Shown: one piece after another, positions 47,645 through 56,871 of the stretch
Numbering within the stretch: the stretch's first letter is position 1
Layout of the letters: every line of letters starts with the position of its first letter
Assembly: GCA_963698995.1 (NCBI GenBank)
Contig: CAVOTD010000066.1
Location: 13,712-77,711 of the forward strand
Reading direction: 5' to 3'
DNA from: AP-15 sp963698995
GTDB taxonomy: Bacteria > Pseudomonadota > Alphaproteobacteria > ATCC43930 > CGMCC-115725
DNA: 64,000 nt
Program-made: the position numbers and the translations under genes
Notes under the pieces: generated by a model
Told to the model about the DNA's origin: nothing
The model's input: the letters and a program-made list of their open reading frames with translations, nothing else
Database searches by the model: none

Positions 47645-48381
47645 ACGATCAGCCCTTCCAGGGACAAGAAATCCAGAGTAGCCGCCGGATCGAAGATAGG
47701 GTCGGCGTTGCCACCTGCTGTGGCCGCTTGTGTCGGGCCCGCGCCGTCGGCGATCGCCGACAGGAAAGCATATTCACCATCGTCGATGACGGTGATCACG
47801 ACGCGGTCGCCGCGGCTATAAAGCAGCAGCTGGGCTCCGCCGTCCGCTAGATTTATCTCTGTTTCCGGATCGCCGTCGGGCTGGTTGGCGCGCCATATTT
47901 GGTGGATTGGCCATCGTGACGCGACCAGGTGCAGTGACGGGTGGAGTGCGAGGATGGCGTCTGGCGATTCCAATACCGAACGATGCAGCTGAGCCGCGTC
48001 CGGGGCGTGCAGCGCCATGTTTACCGCCCATTCGAGCCGCGCGACATCCGCCAGGTAGACGAGATCGCTGCAGGGCGGGAAGGATGCAAGGAATTCAGGA
48101 AAGCTGTCGCCATAATCGCTGAGGCACGGTTTAGACGGCAGGGCATCACCGATGAATTCGTGCGCGGCATAGGCGAAGAAGCGCTCATCGACGAGCCGGC
48201 AGACGACTGGGTAGGTCGCCTTCAGCGCCTCCGTCAAAGTCAGAATAGCGTGATTGCGGTAGATCCGCAGACGCGCTTCGGGTGCAATCCGATCGCCCTC
48301 GACAAGATCGCGGAGCTCGGGTTCATGACGGCCCCGCACCGCCGAGCACATCCGACGTTGCAGCTGATCAAGCGCAAGCAT
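47605..48381 (-). CDS. bufC: BufC/HvfC-type DUF2063 partner protein
   Basis: 258 residues from the ATG at 48381, which overlaps the end of bufB by 14 bases in another frame. The DUF2063 domain is recognisable: LALDQLQRRMCSAV, RLRIYRNHAILTLTEALKATYPVVCRLV, FIGDALPSKPCLSDYGDSFPEFLA and ADVARLEWAVNMAL. DUF2063 proteins are the partner (recognition) subunits that work with the MNIO enzyme on precursor peptides. It sits last in bufA-bufB-bufC. Confidence 0.88.
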   Translation of the reverse strand: MLALDQLQRRMCSAVRGRHEPELRDLVEGDRIAPEARLRIYRNHAILTLTEALKATYPVVCRLVDERFFAYAAHEFIGDALPSKPCLSDYGDSFPEFLASFPPCSDLVYLADVARLEWAVNMALHAPDAAQLHRSVLESPDAILALHPSLHLVASRWPIHQIWRANQPDGDPETEINLADGGAQLLLYSRGDRVVITVIDDGEYAFLSAIADGAGPTQAATAGGNADPIFDPAATLDFLSLEGLIVQPAPSTAPGDQS

Positions 48382-49171
48382 CGGCGCGGCGCGCCTCGCC
48401 GAGCAGAACCGCGAGGGCAGGAATGCCCGTATCCCACTCGACCAATGTCGGAACCCGGCCAAATCTCGCGAGAGCCTCTCGATAAAGGGACCACACCGGT
48501 TCGGCGACCTGCGAGCCGTGATCGTCGATCAGGATCGGCTGACCGTCAGCATCAGCGCGATGATGTCCGGCCAAATGGATCTCGCCGACCGCCTCCGCCG
48601 GCAAGGCATCGAGATAGGCGATCGGGTCAAGCCCAAAATTTACCGCATTGACGTAAAGGTTGTTGACGTCGCACAGCACGCCGCAATCGGTCCGCCGGAT
48701 CACGGAAACGAGGAACTCGGCCTCGTCCATCGTCGAATGCCGGAAGCGGAGATAAACCGCCGGGTTCTCTATCAGGAGGCGGCGGCCGAGGGCCTCTTGC
48801 GCCTGGTCGACATGGGTACAGAAGAGATCCAGCGCCTCTTGCGTGTAGGGGAGCGGCAAGAGGTCGTTGAGATAGGTCCCGTCCGCCTCGCACCAGGACA
48901 GGTGTTCCGACACCAGTGCCGGCTCCAGGCGCCGCACCAAGGCCCGAAAACGGGCCAGATGCGCGGTGTTTAGTTTGCCGGCGCTGCCGAGTGACAGGCC
49001 AACGCCGTGCAGGCTGATCGGGTAATCGCGGCGCAGCTCGTCGAGCGCAGTCGTTGCCGGCGATCCGCTCATGTAATTCTCGGCGTGAACTTCGAGAAAC
49101 CCGACGGCGGGACGGCCGCGCATAATCTCTGCGACATGCGCCGAGCGCAGACCGATCCCGGCGCCAGCCAT
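48368..49171 (-). CDS. bufB: BufB/DUF692 MNIO peptide-modifying enzyme
   Basis: 267 residues from the ATG at 49171, 4 bases after the bufA stop. A longer frame exists upstream but would cover bufA. The DUF692 TIM barrel is complete: IGLRSAHVAEIM, FLEVHAENYMSG, PISLHGVGLSLGS, VSEHLSWCEADGTYLNDLLPLP, RLLIENPAVYL, CGVLCDVNNLYVNA and EIHLAGHH. The His, Glu, Asp and Asn residues in these blocks are the multinuclear iron ligands. Such enzymes convert Cys residues of the BufA peptide to thiooxazole-type groups that bind copper. Confidence 0.92.
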   Translation of the reverse strand: MAGAGIGLRSAHVAEIMRGRPAVGFLEVHAENYMSGSPATTALDELRRDYPISLHGVGLSLGSAGKLNTAHLARFRALVRRLEPALVSEHLSWCEADGTYLNDLLPLPYTQEALDLFCTHVDQAQEALGRRLLIENPAVYLRFRHSTMDEAEFLVSVIRRTDCGVLCDVNNLYVNAVNFGLDPIAYLDALPAEAVGEIHLAGHHRADADGQPILIDDHGSQVAEPVWSLYREALARFGRVPTLVEWDTGIPALAVLLGEARRADACA

Positions 49172-49175
49172 CGTC

Positions 49176-49436
49176 CTATCTTGCCGCCAGGCTGCCACCG
49201 TTAATCTTGGCGCAGGTCCCAGCGGGCACATAGATCCACGAATCACCAGCGCCGGCTGTCTTGGCTTCGCCGGCACAGGAATGGGTTGCGGTCTGGCAGT
49301 CGTTCTGGCCGGCGGCGGCAATGCCGAAGCATTTTTCCGCCTTGAACGGCGGCGGCGGCGCCGGTCCTGCATTGACCGGCAAAGGCAGAACCGCCGCCGC
49401 GGCGACGGCGCCCGCGATCAGCAGCGAAGCTTTCAT
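49176..49436 (-). CDS. bufA: BufA bufferin precursor (DUF2282)
   Basis: 86 residues from the ATG at 49436, with GGAGGT 5 bases upstream. A signal peptide (LLIAGAVAAAAVLPLPVNA) is followed by a short mature peptide with four Cys: AEKCFGIAAAGQNDCQ, HSCAG and PAGTCAKINGG. This spacing is the DUF2282/bufferin 1 pattern. The peptide would be modified by BufB and exported to bind copper. It is the first gene of the bufABC operon; the 56-base gap to the cyclase stop upstream leaves little room for a separate promoter. Confidence 0.9.
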   Translation of the reverse strand: MKASLLIAGAVAAAAVLPLPVNAGPAPPPPFKAEKCFGIAAAGQNDCQTATHSCAGEAKTAGAGDSWIYVPAGTCAKINGGSLAAR

Positions 49437-49492
49437 GATGACCTCCATCTCGGGAAAGCTCGTTGTGCCCTGCACCGATCGCCGCGAGCAAC

Positions 49493-51700
49493 TCACTTTT
49501 CGGCGAGAACCGATATGGGCTTCCAGTCGTCAGGCGGCGGCGAGGCAAGATAGGCTCGACAGCGCTCGATGAATATCTGCGAAGGGCGGTCGCCGCCGCG
49601 CGCGGCGATTGCCGCCGCGAAAAATTCGATTGCTGCCGCCCAGCGCCGGTCGGCGTAGGCATCGAGCCCGTCTTCATAGCTCACCACCCATTCCGGGGGT
49701 TCCGCAGAGGCGTGATCAGCCATGCAGAGCAGCTCGTAAACGGCGATGCCTTCGACGCGGCCGTAAACCGCGACGGTATCAAGCCGCCGCGCCAGGATCG
49801 CACGGCCGGCGGCGCGATGCGTGTCTTCCCCGATCAGGATTTCGGTTCCGTAGCGTTTGTTGACCGCTTCGAGACGGCTCGCGACATTGACGGCATCGCC
49901 GATCACCGTGTAGCTGAGCCGTTCGCTGGAGCCGATATTGCCGACCAGCATATGACCGGTATTGATGCCGACGCGAATGCGCAGCGCCAGCCCGCCGTCG
50001 CGCTCGGCCTCGCAGACCCGCTGACGCAGCCGCTGCTGGCACTCGAGCGCCGCAGCACAGGCGTCGATGGCGTGCCGATCGTTCGGCGCCGGAGCGCCCC
50101 AGAACGCCATCACCGCGTCGCCGATGAATTTGTCGATGGTGCCGTGATGATGTGAAACCGCCGTCGAGGCGATTTCGAGGTATTCGCTGAGCAGCGGGAC
50201 GATCCGGTCGCCGAGCTGCTCGGAAAGGCCGGTAAAGCCGACGACATCGGTGAACAGGACGCTCAGCATTTGTTGGCGGCCGCCGGGGCGGGCCTCGACG
50301 CCGCGCGCAACCAGGGTGCGAACCAGCGCGGTCGGGATGTACTTCTGAAAGGACGCGAGACCGCGGCTCATTTGCGTCAGCGCGGCCGAGAGGTTGTCGA
50401 GCTCGCGCAATGGCGAGTTTAGCCGGGCAAATTTGTCGAGCTCGAAACTCTCGATGTGTTTCAGCTGGCCGACGATCCGCAGCAGCGGGGCACCGATCAG
50501 TCGGTTCGCCGCGACGATCGCTAGCGAAGCGATGAGGAGCGTCAACCCCGCGACGGCCGCGAGGAGAAATTTTGCGTTGCGCTCGATCGTCGCCAGAAAA
50601 TCACTGGCCGGAATGACGGTCGCCACCACCCAATCCTCAAACCGCAATGGCGCGACCGTGACGAAGTAGTCGCCGCTATCCGCGGCGGCCGTGAATTCGA
50701 CCTGACGCGTCTCGGCCAGCGCAGCAAGATCCACGGCGCCGCGACTGAGATAATCGCCGACGACCCGCAGCAGACCGTTATTCTGGCCCAATATGCGAAG
50801 GTTCGGCATCTCGCCATTTTGTTGCTGGTCGATAGCGCTCTGATCCGGCGATGCCACGACATTGCCGTTGCGATTAAGCACTACGACCGTGCCGGACTTG
50901 CCGACCTGCAGGCTCGACAGGAACTGCGAGAGCCGCGCCAGATCGATCACGACATTGATGACGGCGACAAATTGATTGTTCACGACCAGCGGTGTCGAGG
51001 TGCTGATCGCCTGGCGGTTGCTGCCGGGAAAACTGGAGACAAGGTTCCAGCCCGGTGCCTTATCGGCGACGGCGCGGCGGTACCAGGACTGCGCGGTGGC
51101 GTCGTAAGTGCTCGGCTGGAACTCGCGGTTGTTGAACAAGATGTCGCCGATTTCCGGTGTGTAGTAGTCGGTCCGCTGTTGCGCGGTGCGCGCCGCCGGG
51201 TCCCATTTGACCTCGATCATATCGATCTCGGTGTCGCTGGCCTTGCGGGCGCCGAAAAACCCGCCATCGGGGAAGCCCAGCGAAATCCAGGAGAGGCTCG
51301 GCTGCGAACGCAGCAGCGCCAGGAACACAAATTCCCGTTTCGCCTCGTCGGTGGTCTTTATTGTGCCCTGGAAAAAGATTGATCGGACGGCCTCTTGCAT
51401 CGACGAGGCATCGTCGAGCACGCCGCGCAGCTCGTGCTGGATCGAGCCGACCATCTGCCGGTTGAGCTGCCCGACCGCATCGGTGACGTTGACGCGCGCC
51501 GTATACGACCAAGAAAGGTGGATCAACAGCGCCGTCAAGGTCACGGTCCCCAGTACCAGAGCAGTCAGCGCACTGCGTAACCCCAGCTTGCGCCAGCCGG
51601 CGTTATCCGGTCTCGTCCGAGCACCCGCGTTACGGACTAACCCGCCGATCGGTTGGGCCGAGGGGGTCTCCTGCGCAGCCTTGTCGACCGCTTCGGACAT
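49493..51700 (-). CDS. adenylate/guanylate cyclase with Cache sensor and HAMP
   Basis: 735 residues. One N-terminal membrane helix (SALTALVLGTVTLTALLIHLSW) precedes a long periplasmic double-Cache-like sensor (roughly 70-360), a second helix (FLLAAVAGLTLLIASLAIVA) and a HAMP-like segment. The C-terminal class III cyclase has VLFTDVVGFTGLSEQLG, DKFIGDAVMAFWGAP (metal and substrate residues), RVGINTGHMLVGNIGS and YTVIGDAVNVASRLE. A TPR-like tail follows. It should make cAMP in response to an unknown extracytoplasmic signal. It ends 56 bases before the bufA start on the same strand. Confidence 0.92.
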   Translation of the reverse strand: MSEAVDKAAQETPSAQPIGGLVRNAGARTRPDNAGWRKLGLRSALTALVLGTVTLTALLIHLSWSYTARVNVTDAVGQLNRQMVGSIQHELRGVLDDASSMQEAVRSIFFQGTIKTTDEAKREFVFLALLRSQPSLSWISLGFPDGGFFGARKASDTEIDMIEVKWDPAARTAQQRTDYYTPEIGDILFNNREFQPSTYDATAQSWYRRAVADKAPGWNLVSSFPGSNRQAISTSTPLVVNNQFVAVINVVIDLARLSQFLSSLQVGKSGTVVVLNRNGNVVASPDQSAIDQQQNGEMPNLRILGQNNGLLRVVGDYLSRGAVDLAALAETRQVEFTAAADSGDYFVTVAPLRFEDWVVATVIPASDFLATIERNAKFLLAAVAGLTLLIASLAIVAANRLIGAPLLRIVGQLKHIESFELDKFARLNSPLRELDNLSAALTQMSRGLASFQKYIPTALVRTLVARGVEARPGGRQQMLSVLFTDVVGFTGLSEQLGDRIVPLLSEYLEIASTAVSHHHGTIDKFIGDAVMAFWGAPAPNDRHAIDACAAALECQQRLRQRVCEAERDGGLALRIRVGINTGHMLVGNIGSSERLSYTVIGDAVNVASRLEAVNKRYGTEILIGEDTHRAAGRAILARRLDTVAVYGRVEGIAVYELLCMADHASAEPPEWVVSYEDGLDAYADRRWAAAIEFFAAAIAARGGDRPSQIFIERCRAYLASPPPDDWKPISVLAEK

Positions 51701-52080
51701 GGCAAAGGGCCAATCGCAACAGCAACAACGGAATTACCATGCTCTCGCTACGGTCCCTGTCAACAGATCGACCTTTCGATGCAGCGCCGCGATCAGACCA
51801 TCAAGCCCGTCCAGCCGCAGGACGGCAAAAAATTTCGAACGCTGCGTGGCCGTTGGCGGATGGCGCCCTTCGAGATAGACGCGCCAGCCATCGCGCTGAA
51901 GCGATGGGGTTTGCGCGCGGTCGCGGCGTCCGGCCGACACCGAGGATATCGGGTTATATTATAAGTGCCGACTCAGCCGAAGCGCTTCATCTGTTGCAGG
52001 CGCGCCGACAAGATGAGCAGTGAGCATATCTGGGGTGACAGGAATGGCGCATTGTGGACGGCGCTAGACAGCAGAGCCCG
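51701..52080. other. interval between the cyclase and the CoxL-like gene, no clear gene
   Basis: 380 bases. A 68-residue minus-strand frame at 51734-51940 (starting MSAGRRDRAQ) has a plausible ending but no recognisable domain and no strong ribosome site, so it stays a weak candidate. The cyclase promoter must be here. An AT-rich stretch, TATCGGGTTATATTATAAG, is at about 51947-51965. Confidence 0.5.
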
Positions 52081-54402
52081 TCAGCCGCGTTCGCGCTGGT
52101 GGAGGGCACGCCAGACGCGCTCGGGAGTGGCCGGCATCGGAATGTCGGTGACGCCGAGCGGGGCGAGGGCGTCGAGGATCGCGTTCATCACGGTCGGCGT
52201 CGAGGCGACGGTGCCGCCTTCGCCGACACCTTTGACGCCCAATGGGTTCGTGGTGCTCGGGACGGGGCTGAAATCGACGCTGATCGCCGGCACCGTGTCG
52301 GCGCGCGGGATGCCGTAATCCAATAGCGTACCGGTCAGCAACTGGCCGCTGTCGCGGTCGTAGACGACGTCCTCAAGCAGCGCTTGCCCGGCGCCTTGCG
52401 CGACGCCACCCTGGATCTGCCCCTTTGCCAAGAGCGGGTTGATGACGGTGCCGACATCGTCGACGACCGTATAGCGGTCGAGCGCCACCTCGCCGGTGTC
52501 AGGGTCGATCTCGAGCTCGCAGATGTGGCAGCCATTGGGGAAGCTCGGCACGTCCGAGGAGAAGGCGCCGGCACCCTGCAGGCCGACGCCGAGCTCCGAG
52601 GGTAGGCCCATCGGGATGAACGACATCTGCGCGACTTGGGCAATCGGCATCGAGCGGTCGGTGCCTGCGATCGTGAAGGCACCGTCGGCAAAGGCGATGT
52701 CGGCCGCGTCCGCCTCTAGGAAATGGGCGGCAAAGCGCTTGCCGCGCTCGATGACATCGTCGGCGGCGGCGCGCAATGCGCTGCCGCCGATCATCATGCT
52801 GCGCGAGGCATAGGTGCCGCGGCCGATCGCGACCTCGTCGGTGTCGGCCTGTAAGAGATGGATTTTGTCCTCGGGCACGCCGAGCCAGTCGGCGACCATT
52901 TGCGCATAACTGGTCTCGTGCCCTTGCCCATGCGACAAGGTGCCGGCGACGATCGTCACGTCGCTACTGGGGTCGAAGCGCAATTCCATGCGCTCGTTGA
53001 AGACGCCGGTATTGTCGACATAGTAGACAATGCCGCGGCCGCGATATTTGCCGGCGGCTTCGCTCTTGGCACGCCGCTCGGCATAGCCGTCCCAATCCGC
53101 CAAGGCCTGGCACTTGGCCATCGCCGCAGCGTAATTGCCGGTGTCGTAGACCCAGCCGGTGCGCGTCTCGTAAGGGTAGGCGTCGGGGCGGATCAGGTTC
53201 TTTTTGCGAAGCTCGGCCGGGTCGATGTGCATCTCGTGCGCCGCCTGGTCGACGAGGCGCTCCATGATGTAGACCGCCTCAGGGCGGCCGGCGCCACGAT
53301 AGGGCACGGTCGGTGCGGTATTGGTGAAGACGAGGCTGCTCGTCACCGCCACTGCCGGGATGTCGTACACGGTCGAGGCGAGCTTCAGCGAAAAGAGGAT
53401 CGGGATCGCGCCGGCGCCCTCGATATAGGCGCCGACATTGTGCGATCCGGTCCAGCGCAAGGCCAAAAACCTGCCGTCCGCGTCGAGCGCCAGCTCGGCG
53501 CTGACATTCTGGTCGCGGCCCTGGGCGTCGCCGAGCAACGCTTCGGAGCGCGACGGGATCCATTTGACCGGCCGGCCGACGCGGCGGGCGGCCCAGACGG
53601 TGATCGCCTCCTCGGGATAGACGTTGCCCTTCATGCCAAAGCCGCCGCCGACATCGCGCGCGACGACGCGGATGCGGCTTTCCGGGACATGCAGGATCTG
53701 ATGCGCTAGAATTTGGCGGACACCGTGCACGTTTTGCGTGCTGCTGTAGAGCGTATAGCGGCGGGTGCCCAGATCATAATCGCCGATGCAGCCGCGCGGC
53801 TCCATTGTGACCGCGGTCAGGCGGTTGTTGTAGAGCGACAGCCTGATGATGTAGTGCGCCCTGGAGAACGCCGCTTCGACCATATCGGCATTGCCCATAC
53901 GCATCGTGAAGGAGGTATTGTTGGCGGCGCCCTGATGGACCAGCGGCGCGCCGGGGCGGACCGCGTCCTCGGCGCGCACGACTGCGGGCAGCACCTCGTA
54001 ATCGACAGAGACCAGCTCCGCCGCGTCGCGCGCCTGCGCTTCGGTCGCGGCGATCACGACGGCGACGCGCTCGCCGACATAGCGCACGCGACCTTGCGCC
54101 AGCGGCGGCCGCTTGGTGCGGAAGCCCGTGGGCCCCCCCATGTCCTCCGCCATGACCTCCGGATCGAGCGTGCCGAGGCCGTCGGCCGCCCACTCCGCGC
54201 CGGTCAGCACGGCAAAAATCCCGGGCATCTGCTCCGCCGCAGCCTTATCGACCGCGCGGATCCGCGCGTGCGCATGCGGCGAGAACGCGAACACCGCATA
54301 GGCCTGGCGGACGAGATCGATATCCGCGACATAGCGCCCGGCCCCAATCAGGAACCGGGCGTCTTCCTTGCGCGTGACAGGTTGTCCGATGCCGAAGCGC
54401 AT
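52081..54402 (-). CDS. molybdenum hydroxylase large subunit, form II CoxL-like
   Basis: 773 residues from the ATG at 54402, with GGAGGA 6 bases upstream. It has the xanthine dehydrogenase/CO dehydrogenase large-subunit pattern: FGIGQPVTRKEDARFLIGAGR, VRYVGERVAVVIA, DVGGGFGMKGNVYPEE and the active-site PYRGAGRPE. True CO dehydrogenases carry AYxCSFR in that place, so this belongs to the form II group of uncertain substrate. The cofactor-binding GVGEGGTVAS is near the end. No medium (FAD) or small (2Fe-2S) subunit is adjacent. Confidence 0.88.
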   Translation of the reverse strand: MRFGIGQPVTRKEDARFLIGAGRYVADIDLVRQAYAVFAFSPHAHARIRAVDKAAAEQMPGIFAVLTGAEWAADGLGTLDPEVMAEDMGGPTGFRTKRPPLAQGRVRYVGERVAVVIAATEAQARDAAELVSVDYEVLPAVVRAEDAVRPGAPLVHQGAANNTSFTMRMGNADMVEAAFSRAHYIIRLSLYNNRLTAVTMEPRGCIGDYDLGTRRYTLYSSTQNVHGVRQILAHQILHVPESRIRVVARDVGGGFGMKGNVYPEEAITVWAARRVGRPVKWIPSRSEALLGDAQGRDQNVSAELALDADGRFLALRWTGSHNVGAYIEGAGAIPILFSLKLASTVYDIPAVAVTSSLVFTNTAPTVPYRGAGRPEAVYIMERLVDQAAHEMHIDPAELRKKNLIRPDAYPYETRTGWVYDTGNYAAAMAKCQALADWDGYAERRAKSEAAGKYRGRGIVYYVDNTGVFNERMELRFDPSSDVTIVAGTLSHGQGHETSYAQMVADWLGVPEDKIHLLQADTDEVAIGRGTYASRSMMIGGSALRAAADDVIERGKRFAAHFLEADAADIAFADGAFTIAGTDRSMPIAQVAQMSFIPMGLPSELGVGLQGAGAFSSDVPSFPNGCHICELEIDPDTGEVALDRYTVVDDVGTVINPLLAKGQIQGGVAQGAGQALLEDVVYDRDSGQLLTGTLLDYGIPRADTVPAISVDFSPVPSTTNPLGVKGVGEGGTVASTPTVMNAILDALAPLGVTDIPMPATPERVWRALHQRERG

Positions 54403-54486
54403 CACCGTCCTCCTGCTGCTGTGCTGAACCTACAGCAGCGCAGCCGGACGGTCGATGTGGTGGCGCCGCCTAGCCCGACCCGGGCG

Positions 54487-56628
54487 TCAGGGGTTGGAAG
54501 GGATGATCGCCGAAGCTGCCGGTGTCGTGTAGGTCTCGACATCCTCGGCCACGCCCGGCAGCTCGAGAAGAAAGCGATCTTTGACCAGCTTGTCGGCCGC
54601 AGCCTTGACCGCCGCGACATAGTTGGCGTTGGTCCCATCCGGGTTGCCATAGCGCTCCTGTAACGACAGGCGCGGATCGGCGCCCCGCTCCGCCTTGTTG
54701 GCCGCAAAAGGGAGGATTTGGCCGTTGGCGTCGCAGCCGTCGATCAGAGTGGCGTTTCCGGTCTCTCCCGGCGGCGTCGCGCGCAACGCCCAGCCGGCGA
54801 AGGTCGCCAGAGGTGCCGCCACATCGGGCACCCGGATCCCGGCGATGTCGTTGCCGTCGGCGTCGGTCTTTGGCACTAGCGCCGGATAGGGAGTGCCGAG
54901 CGAATTGGGCGGCATGACCGTCACGATGCCGTCGTCGAATTTCGGCCCGAAATCCCAGAGATCGCCGGTGTGCAGAATGCCGTTATAGGTGACCCCGGGA
55001 ATATTCGGGAATCCCTCGGCCGATTGCGGCAGGGATGCGACCAGGGTGCCGTCGGAGCGGCGCGGCACGCGGCTCTTCGGCGGCTCCCGGCCGGTGCTGA
55101 CCCATTCGTCGAGATCGAACAGCAAAGCGCGCAGGACCGGGTCGGGCCTGATCGGGTTCTCGAATTGCTGGCAAATGCCCTTGCTCAGCGGAGAGGCCGG
55201 TCCGGCGCCGTGCGGCTGGCTGGCGAACAGGTAATACCGAACATCGGGGGTATGATCGAGGTCGAGGTCGTGGCCCTGCGTGTCGGTGGTCAATAGCGAG
55301 CCGGCCTTGGCCCAGTATTCGTTCGCCGAATTCGCCTCGAAGATCTTTGGGCAGGTGTCGCTCCGCTGGCAGGCCGCGAGGCGGCCGTCGGTCTGGTGCG
55401 TGACGGGATCGTGCAATGTTTCGTTGGCGAACGGGAACTGGATCTCGGGATACCAGCGCGCAATGTGCTGGCGGTGGGTCCGCGTCGGCTGAGCGAAACG
55501 ATAGTTCATATAGATGCCGCTGCCGCCGGCCTTCCAGTTGAGCACGCCGTCGAACGCCATGCGACGGGGCGCATCGCCGGCGTCGTTGCCGCGGCGCTTA
55601 ACATGCTCGGCCTCGTTGAACCCGAGCAGGACGAAGTCGTGCATTGTGCGGCAGGGCTGCGACGAGCAGAAGGTATAGATGAACTTGACGTTGCCGGCGA
55701 GGGGATTGGGATTGCCGTTGTCGTCGGTCTTCGCCTCGCGGAAGAAGGTCGCCAAGTCGCGGAGCACCGCGAAACCGAGACCCGCGGTTTTAGGGTTTGT
55801 CGCTTGGTAGCTGAACTCGTACAGCCCGCTGGGTCCGAAGACGCTCGGGTCGCCGAAATTGGTGCCGGGCGGGTTCAGTTTGATCGCCGTCAGGCTGCTG
55901 TCGGTGTAATCCCAGGCCGATGCGTCCAACGGTATTGGCTTATCGCCGAAATTTGCGCGCACGCTGAGGCTGGCTTGCGACTTGTCGGCACTCGCCGCGG
56001 CATAGGACAGCGATTCGGTACTGGGGTTGGCATTCGAGTCGATGTCGAATTCCTCGAGCGCTACTCCGGTGATCGGCTTCCCGCCCTTGGTGGCGACAGG
56101 CACAGTCACGCCGAAGCCCGGATCGGTTTGCTCTACGGTGATATCCCATCCGCTTTCCAGGATCGCATAGCCCTGGTTCATCAGGAAGCCGTTGCCGGGA
56201 TCGGGGGCGGCGGTCTTCGTGTTGGCGGTCTTGGCGGAATTGAGGATCGTCAGCGCGTTGGTGCTGCCGCGGTTGGTGATCTCATAGAGCAGCCGGTTGT
56301 TGCCTCGCTTGAGGTCCATCGGCAGGAGCAGCTGGAAGTCGGTCGAATACTCGACCATGCCATGCGCGTTGCGCGGTGCCAGACCGATATCGACAATCAC
56401 CGCATTGAGCGGATCGTCAGGATCGACCTCACCCTTAACTGTGCCGTTGATCATCTGGTACTGCCCGGCCCCAAAGCTGGCGCCGCCGAAGGCAGATTGA
56501 ATGTTATCGATGGTGAGGATGGTCACTCGCGCGCTGGCACAGGGTGCGACCCCGAGCAGGACAATTCCTGCCAATGCGAGGCGACCACGCATCGAATTGA
56601 TCGAGCGCGTCCGAAATTTTTGATCCAT
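54487..56628 (-). CDS. secreted alpha/beta hydrolase domain (Abhydrolase_10-like) protein, altered elbow
   Basis: About 713 residues from the ATG at 56628; an ATG twelve codons later is possible. A signal peptide (LALAGIVLLGVAPCASA) is followed by a protein parallel to the gene at 56872-58977 over its length: ITNRG near residue 110, YAILESGWDIT, LYEFSYQATNPKTAGLGFA and the C-terminal VPKTDADGNDIAGIR. At the expected nucleophile elbow, where the paralogue has GTSQSGR, this one reads CSSQPCR. It would be periplasmic. Substrate unknown. Confidence 0.78.
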   Translation of the reverse strand: MDQKFRTRSINSMRGRLALAGIVLLGVAPCASARVTILTIDNIQSAFGGASFGAGQYQMINGTVKGEVDPDDPLNAVIVDIGLAPRNAHGMVEYSTDFQLLLPMDLKRGNNRLLYEITNRGSTNALTILNSAKTANTKTAAPDPGNGFLMNQGYAILESGWDITVEQTDPGFGVTVPVATKGGKPITGVALEEFDIDSNANPSTESLSYAAASADKSQASLSVRANFGDKPIPLDASAWDYTDSSLTAIKLNPPGTNFGDPSVFGPSGLYEFSYQATNPKTAGLGFAVLRDLATFFREAKTDDNGNPNPLAGNVKFIYTFCSSQPCRTMHDFVLLGFNEAEHVKRRGNDAGDAPRRMAFDGVLNWKAGGSGIYMNYRFAQPTRTHRQHIARWYPEIQFPFANETLHDPVTHQTDGRLAACQRSDTCPKIFEANSANEYWAKAGSLLTTDTQGHDLDLDHTPDVRYYLFASQPHGAGPASPLSKGICQQFENPIRPDPVLRALLFDLDEWVSTGREPPKSRVPRRSDGTLVASLPQSAEGFPNIPGVTYNGILHTGDLWDFGPKFDDGIVTVMPPNSLGTPYPALVPKTDADGNDIAGIRVPDVAAPLATFAGWALRATPPGETGNATLIDGCDANGQILPFAANKAERGADPRLSLQERYGNPDGTNANYVAAVKAAADKLVKDRFLLELPGVAEDVETYTTPAASAIIPSNP

Positions 56629-56871
56629 GGTTTTCCCCCCGGCTGTGATGGCTGTTGCCATCATTCGTCCTAATCAAAAGCGCCTAACATCTGCCCGATC
56701 TTAGGTCGCCTAGCAAAGTATTGTACGAGCAGCGTTATGCGCGCACAGGTGGGCGCCTATGCAAGATTCGCATCCCGCGGCTAATGGTCATAATGGTTAA
56801 TTGTATGCTTAGCCGTTTCCGATAGGGAAGCCGCTTAAATTACAGAAAATTCGTAACTCGGGGGGAAAGTC

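Noticed and set aside
52081..54402. Functional aerobic CO dehydrogenase
   Set aside because: The active-site loop has PYRGAGR instead of the CO-specific AYxCSFR, and coxM and coxS are missing here.
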